A stretch of 62,883 nt of DNA from Mycoemilia scoparia (taxonomy: Eukaryota > Kickxellomycota > Kickxellomycetes > Kickxellales > Kickxellaceae), in the NCBI GenBank assembly GCA_027575805.1, contig JANBPU010000096.1, positions 1 to 62,883 on the forward strand, in the 5' to 3' direction. Position numbers and translations under genes: made by a program. Position 1 is the first letter of the stretch. The number at the start of each line of letters is the position of its first letter. Positions 46,230-56,079 of the stretch are shown in pieces. The notes under the pieces are model-generated. The model was not told the DNA's origin and made no database searches. It worked only from the letters and a program-made list of their open reading frames with translations.

Positions 46230-46747
46230 ATAGGGAGATGTAGCGAATGTGTGTGGGAGAAAAGGGGCGGCAAACCTGCTTCTGATGCCACCGCTCGTTC
46301 CTTTTCACAATGCATTTACGCAACAAAACTCGGTCAAAAACCCAAATATACCAACTCTTACAAAATCCTCTCCCCTTTTTGGGTTCAGAGTATATCAGCG
46401 TATGACACTCTGGGTTCCTGCTCGTGAGCTTGGACAGCTGCGATTTTTATATAATAACTAGCGAGTGCCGAGTTTCTGAATTATTAAAAGTGGCTAGTAT
46501 TTCTCTCCCTTCAATTTCTCTCCTTTTGTATCCGGCTTTTTTGTCCACGCTCTCTCCATATTAATCCCTTTTTGTTAACTTCTTTGGAGTTGGTTACTTC
46601 TTTGCCAATTTGTGGTGCTTGCCATAATCGCCTAGTTGTACCATCATCCCAGCTCCCCATTCTCTTTCTATCCCTTACATGTACTGGCTCTCTACACACA
46701 CGTGTATATATATGGTCGTAGTTTCTCCATCGTTATTGTGAGTATAT

Positions 46748-48451
46748 ATGGCTATAGTTCTCGATGGTGTATTAAGCAACATCATCAACCAAGTGGTGGC
46801 AGTTGCCACCCCGTCGCTTTCGACGAACGACCAGCCCATGTCGTTGCACCGCAGGTCCAATGACGATGAGATGGACCGGTGGATAAATGACGACGACGCT
46901 CACCGCCGCATCTACAACCCAGCGCTTGGCCAATGGTCCTACGTATCATTTGCCTTCAACCTTATATCCATATTCCTGTCGTCCATAGTAATAATCGTGG
47001 TTATATGGATGGCATTCAAGCGCAAGGATGTTGCCGTAAAGACCTCGTTTCGTTTATCCGGCTGGATTGCCCTGTTTGACTTGCTGATATCCATAACATT
47101 TATAATAAGACTTTTCAACAGCGTAATGCTGACTCGGACTCAAATGGAGCTGCGCGTGCTGTGGTGGCTAAACTACTACAGCGCACTGGCCTTCATGTTT
47201 CTCACCGTCTGCATCGTAATCCAGCTGCAACTGACCGTGCTGTTCAACAACAAGCGGCTGGCGAGGGTCTTTGATCGCTTCTACGAGACTGTCAGTATCC
47301 TTTTGGCCGCTGCCTTGACTCAGCCCTTTTTGTGGTTCTATCATGTGCAGTGGGATGTCAGAGCACAGAGTATTTTCGCTGATAAAGGGCCACGACGAAA
47401 TGCAATGTGGGGCTTTTTCCATGCATGGATGATATTGGGCTGGTTCTATTGTCTTATCATCTGTATTTGGGTATTACTGAGACTGATGCCTGTGTGGCAA
47501 AGAATGCGAAGAGTCCAGGCGCTGTCCTTCCTTCAGCCCGATATAAACGAATACTGCGATAGCAATCGGGCCACAGAGAGCAATAGTTCTCGACCACCTC
47601 GTTATTCCAATAACACCACGGGTCTCAGCAATAGCATGGCCTTTGGTAATGGGGGTGTTTATGATAGCACCAGCCCTTCTCACGATAATACCTATAAAGG
47701 GCCCAATATAAGTGCAAACATTGTGGGAAGCAGTCAAAAGCGCCATGCTCGAAATGCCGTTCTCAGAATTATGCTGTATCCGCTGATCCCGATTGCTACT
47801 CGGAGTGTCTACATTGTATCCCAGATTTTCCCCTTCGAAAAATCGCCATTCATTCCAATCACCTTTATGATTTCCATCCAGGGTCTGCTCAACTTTGTCG
47901 CGTTTTGTCTCAACCCTGCTATGGACGAGTTTTGGTCTCGATTGGTCAAAAAGAGATTCAGAAAAAGCCGAGATGGATACCAAGAGCATTTGCCGCCAGC
48001 TGAAAGTGATAGCGAGACCGGTGGAAATCCATTCATTTATGAATTGCAAAAGATGGATCAAAGTCAGGTTTCTATTAATCACATAGATAAGTATCTTCAT
48101 ATCCAAGATAGCCAGTTACCACCGCCACCTCTTCCCTCTGCCAAGTCTAGTCCATATCATCCACAGCAGCAGCAGCCAAGTTTCCAATTACAACAATCAA
48201 TTCGGTTCCAACAGTCTATGGACTCTGGGTTTAATAACAATCATAATCACCCTAGCCATAACGATATTCCCGTTGGTGGGCATCATCACCCTGGTCTCGG
48301 AACTTCCTTAAATGAAAGCCAAAATAATATAGTTGATAGTAGATTTAGCACTGGTAGTCGCAATAATCATGGTGGAGGCCGGCACAGTGGAATACTACCA
48401 TCATATAATAGTCCCGGTCTCGAACCCATAGACAATATCAAAATAATTTAG
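46748..48451 (+). CDS. Seven-transmembrane receptor, pair 3 member b
   Basis: This intronless gene encodes 567 residues. The N-terminus is about 65 residues and ends YNPALGQWSYVSF before TM1 (about 67-88). Further segments lie near 100-121, 137-162, 178-197, 222-246, and TM6 and TM7 after a third loop of only about 85 residues, the shortest of the six. TM3 ends IQLQLTVLFN, TM4 has LTQPFLWFY where the others have LTHP, TM5 exits RLMPVWQRM, TM6 is VLRIMLYPLIPIATRS and TM7 ends NPAMDEFW. The C-tail of about 165 residues is rich in Gln, His, Asn and Ser. Its nearest paralogue lies 3.7 kb upstream. Base composition is richer in GC than its paralogue, which may reflect higher expression or a different age. 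Confidence 0.85.
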   Translation: MAIVLDGVLSNIINQVVAVATPSLSTNDQPMSLHRRSNDDEMDRWINDDDAHRRIYNPALGQWSYVSFAFNLISIFLSSIVIIVVIWMAFKRKDVAVKTSFRLSGWIALFDLLISITFIIRLFNSVMLTRTQMELRVLWWLNYYSALAFMFLTVCIVIQLQLTVLFNNKRLARVFDRFYETVSILLAAALTQPFLWFYHVQWDVRAQSIFADKGPRRNAMWGFFHAWMILGWFYCLIICIWVLLRLMPVWQRMRRVQALSFLQPDINEYCDSNRATESNSSRPPRYSNNTTGLSNSMAFGNGGVYDSTSPSHDNTYKGPNISANIVGSSQKRHARNAVLRIMLYPLIPIATRSVYIVSQIFPFEKSPFIPITFMISIQGLLNFVAFCLNPAMDEFWSRLVKKRFRKSRDGYQEHLPPAESDSETGGNPFIYELQKMDQSQVSINHIDKYLHIQDSQLPPPPLPSAKSSPYHPQQQQPSFQLQQSIRFQQSMDSGFNNNHNHPSHNDIPVGGHHHPGLGTSLNESQNNIVDSRFSTGSRNNHGGGRHSGILPSYNSPGLEPIDNIKII

Positions 48452-49063
48452 TCATGAATACTCGATCTATCTATATATATATCTACTTTTTGTTTGGTCA
48501 ATATTGAGACTTTAACATTATTGTTTTGTAATATGATTTTATGGCGTTGTTATCTGTTATTAACTTAATATTTTGTTATTTTGTTCACTATTCATTCAAT
48601 TCTATGTCTAAATTTATTGTTGAAGGAGTTGCATCATGAGATCTACTAATTTTGTGAATATTTATCTGTATTTTTCTTGCTTGATGAGAAATAATAATAA
48701 AATGCTTTTGGCACCATTTAAGACCAATGAGTGAGGTGAATGAACCTGTGTATGGCATTTTAGTGATTTTTAGAGTTAAGCCATAAGCGTTTGGATGCAA
48801 TGCTGTAAGGTCAACGAAAGAACATGATAATATCATGAATAAATCATACAGTTTGGCGATCTGAAGTGCATATCTATGCCATCCTTTTATCATCTAGATT
48901 CTAAGACGCGTAGCTGTTGTGCAACTTGGCAGCTTTGGTAGGGTATAAAAGATAGTACTTGATAAAAGTCCTTGAGTCCATTACTTCAAAACTACCTGTC
49001 ACACTCTTAAATATTTGTATTAAACCTAGGATTTAACTAAAGTATCATAACAGACCAGACATA
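48452..49063. other. Intergenic region with promoter
   Basis: It separates the last receptor from the second small-family cluster. A TATA box at 48944-48950 belongs to the gene at 49064. Nothing else recognised. Confidence 0.5.
48944..48950 (+). promoter_or_regulatory. Putative TATA box
   Basis: TATAAAA 120 bp before the ATG at 49064. Confidence 0.55.
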
Positions 49064-49387
49064 ATGACGACTGATGGATTAAAGGTGGTGTTTTCCAAAG
49101 AAAGCTATGAGCTTCTCAGGGCTTACTTGGATGGTTCTACTGATAATGACGACCGGGTCATTGAGGCGGTAGTTTATATTCCATATCCAAGCTATAGTTG
49201 GCAAAATACACTCAGATTCAAACCTTCTGCCTTGCCTGAAGATTCTACCACTTCTATGGAGGCAATCTTGAAATCCGTTGATTGTGGTACCAATGGTAAT
49301 AGCCTAACAATAGAAGGAGAACATGCTGATAATCTCTATGCTATTATATTAGAGCATAGCTATTATTCAGCATCTACAATTGTTTAA
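49064..49387 (+). CDS. Small-family protein, subgroup B
   Basis: This intronless gene encodes 107 residues. MTTDGLKVVFSKESYELLRA is followed by YLDGSTDNDDRVIEAVVYIP, with the Gly turn and a hydrophobic strand, then LRFKPSALP, a central helix (STTSMEAILKSVD) and EGEHADNLYAIILEH near the end. It is the intact partner of the frameshifted gene at 15299-15633: both open MTT, share FSKE, and end in STIV-like sequence. No signal peptide is visible; cytosolic location is inferred. A TATA box lies 120 bp upstream. It leads a run of four same-strand family members. Function unknown. Confidence 0.82.
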   Translation: MTTDGLKVVFSKESYELLRAYLDGSTDNDDRVIEAVVYIPYPSYSWQNTLRFKPSALPEDSTTSMEAILKSVDCGTNGNSLTIEGEHADNLYAIILEHSYYSASTIV

Positions 49388-49917
49388 CTACAACCAACTA
49401 TTTTCTTTGTTACTCTGTATGGTTTGAAAGAGGGAAATATGTTGTGAATGTTTAAACCCATCTACTTTTGATAACTAAATGTCAGACTTGTGCGAATTGT
49501 TTTATTTGAGTCTTTTTTCTTTTACTAAACTGTTTTTAGCGTAGCTATGTGTTCAAATATATTTTACTAAAAAGTTTAAATATAGCATAAATTTATGTTG
49601 GTGGTTTACACTGGACCTCAAAGAGAGCCCATGATGCAGTGTCCAAGTTGATGAAATGGTGTGATTTTCCAAAACTTTTATTTTTACATTGCATTGATAC
49701 AATTCCCCCCTTTTTTTCTAGTGTTTACATTTTTAGCTCAAAAACCGCCGATTTTTTTACCAATCCTCATAGAAAAAGGGTATAAATTCAACATCGTTGC
49801 AAAGCAAACCTTGAATCTGCAACTTTTCAATGACTCATCACTCTTTCCAAACTATTGTCACTTTAAAAGAAATAATAATTTCCAAAGAAAACAAGTTGTT
49901 CGAGCTTGATATTAACA
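49388..49917. other. Intergenic region within cluster 2
   Basis: Carries the promoter of the next small-family gene, with TATAAAT at 49781-49787, 137 bp before the ATG. No other feature. Confidence 0.5.
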
Positions 49918-50256
49918 ATGGAATATAGCACATATACCGCCAAAATCTCCCAGGAAAACTATGGTGTCATTAATGCTTGTTTAGAGGGCGATGTGCTTCT
50001 GTCCCACCAAAAGTCGATTGTCATGGAATTCTTTATCCCAGAATCTGATATGACATATCACCATATTTTGAAGTTCAAATTTTCAAAAATACCTAATGAA
50101 GCTGAACAAGTACTAAGCAGAGTTATTGAATCTCTTGGAACAGAGCAAGTAGATGCAGACCCCGTTGAGATAAAGAGCAACAGTGTTAAAGCACTTTTTG
50201 ATAGTGTTTCTAAGCATTCGTCATTTGTATTGGTAGTTCCAATACCACCTTGTTAA
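49918..50256 (+). CDS. Small-family protein, subgroup C
   Basis: This intronless gene encodes 112 residues from the ATG at 49918. MEYSTYTAKISQENYGVINA carries the S-Q-E-N-Y signature, then CLEGDVLLSHQKSIVMEFFI with the Gly turn and a strand, and HHILKFKFSKIP, a central helix (EAEQVLSRVIESLG), then VDADPVEIKSNSVKALFDSV. The block DADPVEIKS is close to TDPVKVEVE in the gene at 51221, so these two are nearest neighbours in sequence as well as position. No targeting signal seen. Function unknown. Confidence 0.8.
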   Translation: MEYSTYTAKISQENYGVINACLEGDVLLSHQKSIVMEFFIPESDMTYHHILKFKFSKIPNEAEQVLSRVIESLGTEQVDADPVEIKSNSVKALFDSVSKHSSFVLVVPIPPC

Positions 50257-51220
50257 AGAATAACTCCCCTGTGTAATGCCCTTTAGAGTATTTGTTATAT
50301 GAACATCATTTAAGGATAATGTTTACTGATACATTGATTTTCTATTTCCTTTACAAGGCTTGTTATTCGTTTTGTTTTATTTCTTTTTGTGTATATTAAG
50401 ATTTGGTATTAAAAGTGAATTGTCAAAATAAGCTTTAGAATTCAAAAAATTTGAAGTTATATCAAGCAGTGTTGTGATAATATCTTCAAAGCCTCAAAAT
50501 ATTCCATACAGCGGGTATTTACATCTGCCCTAAATAAGGCCAGCCTCCAACGCCTTTATATGGGTATTTTGGACATTCCCCGTGTAAACACAGTCAAGCA
50601 GAGGGAGAGGGTTATCACAGAGAAATGGAGCTTCAGGCAAGCATCCAAGCATTGGGAACATCTATAAAAGGATCTATGCAAGTACATGGAGAATAGTTCT
50701 TTAGTAGTCTTATTACTTATATATAGTTTTAATTATATTATCCCAGCCAAATAATATTTACCTAAAGAACCTCATTCACAGTTAATCGCGGCACCGATTT
50801 AACAGCAGGACTAGATATTGCAGCATTCTATACCAGATTTTGGATAATTCGTTTTTTCACTGCACCAAAGCCCGGGGTACATAACAATAGTTCAAAAGAA
50901 ATCTCATGGCATTACTATATTCGGAAATTTGATAAAAAAGTATGGTGGTTCTCTGGGTAACCCTTGCTGACATGTAGCCATAAAGCTAGTTTATATATAG
51001 CTTTGATACCCGCAGTGATAAGTTGCCATTTGCATTTTTATGCGAGCCTTTATATATATAAGCGATTTAAAGAACTTGTGCAATACTAAAAGTATGACCT
51101 CGACTTGTCGCTACTAAAGTGTATAAAAGGTACCATATGTTTTACAAACACGTCCTATTCTCTACCTTAGAATAACATCCCGAAACAGACACAAAGTGAA
51201 TTTTCACACAGATATACAAA
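50257..51220. other. Intergenic region within cluster 2
   Basis: The larger gap in the cluster. TATAAAA at 51122-51128 lies 99 bp before the next ATG. I see no degenerate family copy in it. Confidence 0.45.
51122..51128 (+). promoter_or_regulatory. Putative TATA box
   Basis: TATAAAA 99 bp before the ATG at 51221. Confidence 0.55.
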
Positions 51221-51559
51221 ATGGCACCCGAAAAGACTGTGGTCAAGATCTCCAAAGCCGATTTTGACTTACTCAAAGGGTACTTGGACGGGAACGAGAA
51301 AGTTCGTTTCAATAGCATAGCGCTGGTCTTTTGCTATTCTTATACTGCTTCTTCATCCCACCATACTCTCAAGCTTGCTTTATATACAATGCATAAGAAG
51401 GCGATGGCAGCCACAAGGAAGATAGTACAGGCTGCTGATTCGAAAGCTATGGAAACTGATCCTGTTAAAGTCGAAGTTGAAGATGGCAAATCGCTTCACG
51501 ATGACATTTTCAACATCTGCTATTACACGGAGACCTTTTCTCATCCTGGGCCAATCTAA
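51221..51559 (+). CDS. Small-family protein, subgroup C-like
   Basis: This intronless gene encodes 112 residues. MAPEKTVVKISKADFDLLKG leads into YLDGNEKVRFNSIALVFCYS, then HHTLKLALYTM, a helix (KAMAATRKIVQAADSKA) and DPVKVEVEDGKSLHDDIFNI. It keeps every block of the family: first helix, Gly turn, hydrophobic strand, L-K-x-x strand, second helix, DPV-x-(I/V) strand. The start has a good A-rich leader (ACAAAATGG). No signal peptide or membrane helix. It probably arose with its neighbour at 49918 by tandem duplication. Function unknown. Confidence 0.82.
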   Translation: MAPEKTVVKISKADFDLLKGYLDGNEKVRFNSIALVFCYSYTASSSHHTLKLALYTMHKKAMAATRKIVQAADSKAMETDPVKVEVEDGKSLHDDIFNICYYTETFSHPGPI

Positions 51560-51989
51560 TAGTTGGGCATTTGTTTAATCTTTGTTTGTTTGCTTGTTTT
51601 TTTTTCATGGGGTGTTTTGATGGTCATTCTCAAATAAATTTTAGAAAGTGTTCTAAATATTGGTACATCCTAGAATATCTATCCAAATGTTGTATAATAT
51701 ACTATCATCAACAATAGTGAGTGGTTTTTAGATTATCACCAAGACATAAATATTTTGCCTTTCAATCTCGTTTTAGAGGATTACATATTGGAATCTTGTA
51801 CATGGCATATCAAAGTATTCTTTAAAGATGCCTATAGCCCAATAGGGCTTGAACACAATGCCAAAAATATTTAAAAGGTTGTATATTATCATGGATTTGT
51901 CACTCTCTTTGTTTATAGTTCCTGCGGCTTATGCAAATAATGTTTCCTAAGGGTCCGATAAAGCTTGGAATTTTTTAGAATGTGAATAG

Positions 51990-52033
51990 TGTAGTAACAT
52001 CTCACATATCAAGGTGAGATGATGCTACTATTC
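51990..52033. repeat. Short inverted repeat upstream of small-family gene
   Basis: AATAGTGTAGTAACATCTCA on the left pairs with TGAGATGATGCTACTATTCT on the right around a loop of about ten bases. It sits 20-65 bp upstream of the TATA box of the gene at 52174. A regulatory site or small insertion footprint is possible. Confidence 0.5.
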
Positions 52034-52054
52034 TCTAGGATGGTGTCTAGAAAG

Positions 52055-52061
52055 TATAAAA
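52055..52061 (+). promoter_or_regulatory. Putative TATA box
   Basis: TATAAAA 119 bp before the ATG at 52174. Confidence 0.55.
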
Positions 52062-52173
52062 TAACCCCCCATTCGGCAAGACCTTCTTTTTTAGATCAAA
52101 ACACTTTTTCTACATCTTCTTGAACACAGAAATTTTCGAAAAGCAAAGGGTTTCACCAACACACTTGTCCACC

Positions 52174-52491
52174 ATGGCTATCGCTCTCACTACTGCGACC
52201 TTCCGGAAGAATGACTTTCAAAAGGTCAAAGATTCACTGAATGGCAGTACTGACCAAGAGTCAGCGACTGTTTGTGTTACTATTGCCCATAAAGAGGGAC
52301 ATAGTAGCATTACCTTCAATCCACGGTTTGCCTCGGTGTCGCACTCTGATGTTGACGAACTAAAGAACGCTGTAAATAGAGCAACTATTGATGATGTCTC
52401 TGAGTACGTCATCATTTCTGGCAGTGCGGCTGATGGGCTCCATGACATTCTGGAGGACCCCTCAAACCTTATGAGTGCTTACAAAGTGTGA
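52174..52491 (+). CDS. Small-family protein, subgroup A
   Basis: This intronless gene encodes 105 residues from the ATG at 52174; an in-frame extension of 18 codons upstream has no ATG and aligns with no relative. MAIALTTATFRKNDFQKVKD is followed by SLNGSTDQES, ITFNPRF, a helix (DVDELKNAVNRA) and SGSAADGLHDIL with EDPSN. Its block order and exact length match the gene at 18261-18578, including F-x-P-(K/R)-F and (G/S)-x-AAD-x-L. The two subgroup A genes sit at the outer end of each cluster with respect to the intervening receptors in one case and not the other, so the arrangement is not a simple inverted copy. Function unknown. Confidence 0.82.
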   Translation: MAIALTTATFRKNDFQKVKDSLNGSTDQESATVCVTIAHKEGHSSITFNPRFASVSHSDVDELKNAVNRATIDDVSEYVIISGSAADGLHDILEDPSNLMSAYKV

Positions 52492-53092
52492 GAGTAAGGC
52501 TCCTCACTTTATAGGTTAGTATTTTTGTTTATTTTCAGATGCTGGAATATATATATGTGTTACAAATTGATTATATACTAATGATTATTGTTAACTTTGC
52601 TTTTATATGTATACAGGATCTCTTTGTGCTTTAGAATGCGTTTGCTGCTGTTTCTGCCCTTTCTTTTCAGGAAAACTGTTTTTGAGGAGTTGTAGAGTTC
52701 AAAAATAAATCTTTACAAAGATTAAACACATGATATTTCAAACATTTATATAGCAAATTATTCAAAATTTCTCTGTGTATAAACTTTTTTGGAGTAATAT
52801 AAGTCTCTATATTAAGGAATATGGACAAATACAAGAGCCTTTGCACATCTATGAAGTACTCATCAGCCGCCTTCCTTTTTCATATACTGGAATGGCCTTC
52901 TTAATATCATTTATATTGCAAGCTTTGTGAACCTAATTACAAACCAATGCAAGCATCTAGGCTAAATAATATTACTCAAGGGAAGCTTCGAGAGACTATA
53001 TTATGTAACCATTAAATAATGCACATAAAAATTGTAAAAGGTTCCAATACATGCCAAAAAATACAACAAATATTTTTTGGAGAAAGGCTGAT
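52492..53092. other. Intergenic region, convergent gene ends
   Basis: It lies between the 3' ends of the last small-family gene and the PHD gene. No gene or repeat copy recognised. Confidence 0.5.
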
Positions 53093-55516
53093 TTATGACT
53101 TTCTAGACTTTTTGCTACCTTTACCATTACTATCGCTGCCATTCTTTTGTGTCTTTGTTCTTTTGATATATCTCTGCTGTTGTTTTTTCTTGACCGGATC
53201 ACAGTTCGTGCAAAACCAAGGATCGAGTGCTATATCTGAGCTGGGAATGGTTGGCGTCTCACATAATTGATGAACTCCTGCCTCACATTTATCACAAACA
53301 AAGATCTTGTTTTGTTCATCCTCATAATCCTGGTTACAGAGCCTACAGTATATGAGCTCCTCAACTTCGCCATTTTCACCTATAAAGTCCATAGCTTCTT
53401 CTCCCAGAGAATTGCGAATTGTCTCCATGAGATATTGTCTTTCTAAGTCGCCTAACGTATCTTCCTGTTTATTCTGTGGTGCCTTATTTGAATCTTTTTG
53501 TGCTCCAAAATCCCCTTTACGTTTCTCCCCTACTTTACTCTGACACTCTTCTTTGTAATTTTCTAAAAAATAATTCAAAAGCATTTAGTTTGAAATATCA
53601 AATCATGTTTTTCTAAAGAATCTCATAGGAGAATATAATATAGGCTATTTTGAAATCCAAAACAACTTACCGGTTAGATCTGACCGTATCCATAAAAGTC
53701 CAGTAACTTCTGCTTTCTTGGCTGCCAGTGCTGACATTTCAATTTCCTAGACAAGAATGGTTATAAAATAAAGCACTATGTAAGAAAATTACCAAAGTAT
53801 ATGGAGTGAGCGATGTTGAGCTGTCATTTGGTTACTATATAATCCTACCCTTATATCTTTATTTATGCTTGCATGCCATTTTTGAATAGCTTGATCTTCA
53901 TTAGTAACGTCACCAACTCCGCTAGATCCCCCTTCAACCGTACAGTAATATGCTCTTAGGGGCTCAATCTCAATATCGCTATCTGGTTTTATTCCTTTTC
54001 TTCCTTCTTTGACCACAACTGCGCATAGCCGATATTTTAAAACCTTTTCATAAAGTTCCAATGTCTTTTTCTCCATGTTCAGCGTTTTCTTCAGATCTTG
54101 CCGAACTGGATCAACTAAGTTACAGCTTTCCAAGACTTTACATATTAAATCGATATCGATTCCTCTTTCTTTAAAATCAATTTTACCATTTTCGTTAATA
54201 TATGACTTGATACCATCGCCGCTTATCGTTTTGACTTTGATATCTGAATTAACCGCAGTTGTCAGACCATTTTCTCCATTAGGTCCAGTGGCTGTTGTCG
54301 TAGTTTCTGGAGTAGTAGTAGTAGTAGCACTAGTATCAAGAGCAAAATCTTGGACCCAATTTACCAATGACCTGTAAACCATTTCAATTGGTAAAATCTG
54401 ACCACTGGTACTACTGTTACCTTCAACATCAACATTCTTCAATCTACTTTCCAGTTTTCGAATCCTGTCTAATACCTCAGACCGTAAATCACTTCTTGTA
54501 GATTTGAGAGATTTCACTAATAATTCTGTAAAATCTATTTCAACCATTTTTGTTGTCTTTTTGAACAGATCCATGACATTAAATAATGTCGAATCTTTGA
54601 ATTTTGAGCTTTGGCTAGTATTATCATTAGCACCATCGGTTTCTTCTGTTTCAGGGACGCTTGCTGTCGTTGTATAGAGATATCTGGGCGCCTTAAGACA
54701 TTGGCTTGGATCGCTAAGCCAGCTGGATTTGAGTTTCTTGATAAACTCACAGTCTTTATCATCGCCTTTTAGTTGCCTTTTAATTTCAGTATCATTGATA
54801 CCTGAGTTATTACTTTGGGTATTTGAGAAATTAACATCAATGTGTCGAATGTCCACTAAATCGTCCATTCCGAGATTAACAAGGATATTGTTTATATAAT
54901 CCTGTACAACCCGACTAAATATCTTTGCAGTCAAATTGCTTGGAATATTGTAGGGTTCTGAAGAAGGCGAAGCTGTTTCCTTCGATTTTGGGGTATTATG
55001 AAAATTTGTTGTGTCTGAATTGTTGTTTTTTAAAGAATGATTATCATAGCTATGATAATAATCTTTGCTATTTATAAGCTCTTGAATCTGATTTTGCAAT
55101 CGCTTTGATAATAGGATATCTGTGCGATACAGATTAATTGGCGATGATGATAGTGCATCATCACTGCTTGATTTACTTGGTGTATCACAGCACCCTGACG
55201 AACCATTGCGTTCACCGGTCTTCTTTGTTGGAGTCTCTGTACTTTTATTATCACTACTGTCTGTCTTGGGATTTGTTGTTTGTGGTTTCTTTGACCTGCT
55301 ATTGTTGCTGGGCGTCTTTGATATGTTTGTTGACTTTCTGTATAGTGGGGATTTTGGGTTTGTTGTAATGCGTTCTCGCAATTGTGTAGTTGTATTAAAT
55401 ATGGCTATGGCCAATGACAGAATAACCTGCGAGTATTGTTGTAAAAACTTTTGTCTCTGGTCCTGTTGCTGTTGGTGTTGTCCATTTTGATGTGAAGGAC
55501 TAATCTTGCATGACAT
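53093..55516 (-). CDS. PHD-finger protein, unassigned family
   Basis: Three exons in phase give 737 residues: 55516-53849, 53746-53671 and 53562-53093. The N-terminal half is low complexity (Gln, Ser, Asn, Thr) with helical islands such as AKIFSRVVQDYINNILVNLG. A helical region follows (TKMVEIDFTELLVKSLKSTR and LDRIRKLESRL). Near the C-terminus is a canonical PHD finger: C654, C657, C671, C674, H679, C682, C699, C702, after which comes a Lys-rich, probably nuclear-localising tail (KKKQQQRYIKRTKTQ). Such fingers often read the histone H3 tail. The order helical region then PHD suggests a chromatin-complex subunit, but I cannot match the rest to a named family. Confidence 0.75.
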
Positions 55517-55683
55517 TGGTGTGTTAAGTCAAGGCCTGGAGTACAATAATATGGTGAAGTTTACAATAAAAAAATAGTGTTTCTGTGAATTAAAGAGCAA
55601 GAAAATAAATAAGGAAAATCCCTTCAAGAGAAAACCAAAAAGAATACATTAAAAGTCGCTTCATTGACCAGCTTCATGCTATA

Positions 55684-55833
55684 TGACAGCCTCCTTCAAA
55701 AATGTACCAGGATAATACCCTGGATAATGGCCATTAATCTGCCAGACTACAGCTAAAATGTATGACTTACGAGCTGATTTGCTGGGTATGCGTGAGGGTA
55801 CCAGTCTGTTCCCTTTTGATGAAGGACTTGTCA
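55684..55833. mobile_element. Family B MITE-like element, reverse
   Basis: Left end GACAGCCTCCTTCAAAAATG with TACC; right end AGTCTGTTCCCTTTTGATGA. The right end corresponds to the left end of the copy at 56080-56204 read on the other strand. Interior diverged. Confidence 0.55.
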
Positions 55834-56079
55834 TGTGTATTATTCAAGCCAATACAGGCTTGAATCCTATTGGCTGTAAAACTATGATTGTTTTTACCAT
55901 CCTTTTGTTTATTTTGTGCTGATTATGACAGTCAACTCTGTTTTTACATTCAAGTGCTCTTTTATTCCCAAATTAATATGCAACCAACAAAGAATATAGA
56001 TATCGGATCTAATTTTCTTGTCGTATCTCTATATTGGTATCTATACTGGAAAGTATACCTTAAAATACTAACATATGCC

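Larger units (their letters stand above)
43061..46747. other. Long intergenic region between tandem receptors
   Basis: No supported gene. It has a family C copy (43494-43580), a C-tract next to an AC-tract (43679-43700), a short TAT/ATT repeat near 43828 and GT/GA-rich patches near 44030-44215. An open frame at 45753-46229 is listed separately as doubtful. Confidence 0.45.
51560..52173. other. Intergenic region within cluster 2
   Basis: Contains TATAAAA at 52055-52061, 119 bp before the next ATG, and a short hairpin-forming pair, CATCTCACATATCAAGGTGAG with flanking GTAGTA/TACTA around 51990-52033. Confidence 0.45.

Noticed and set aside
47474..48106. Minus-strand open frame of 210 codons opposite the last receptor
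   Set aside because: Long, but antisense to a conserved 7TM core; family conservation supports only the plus strand.
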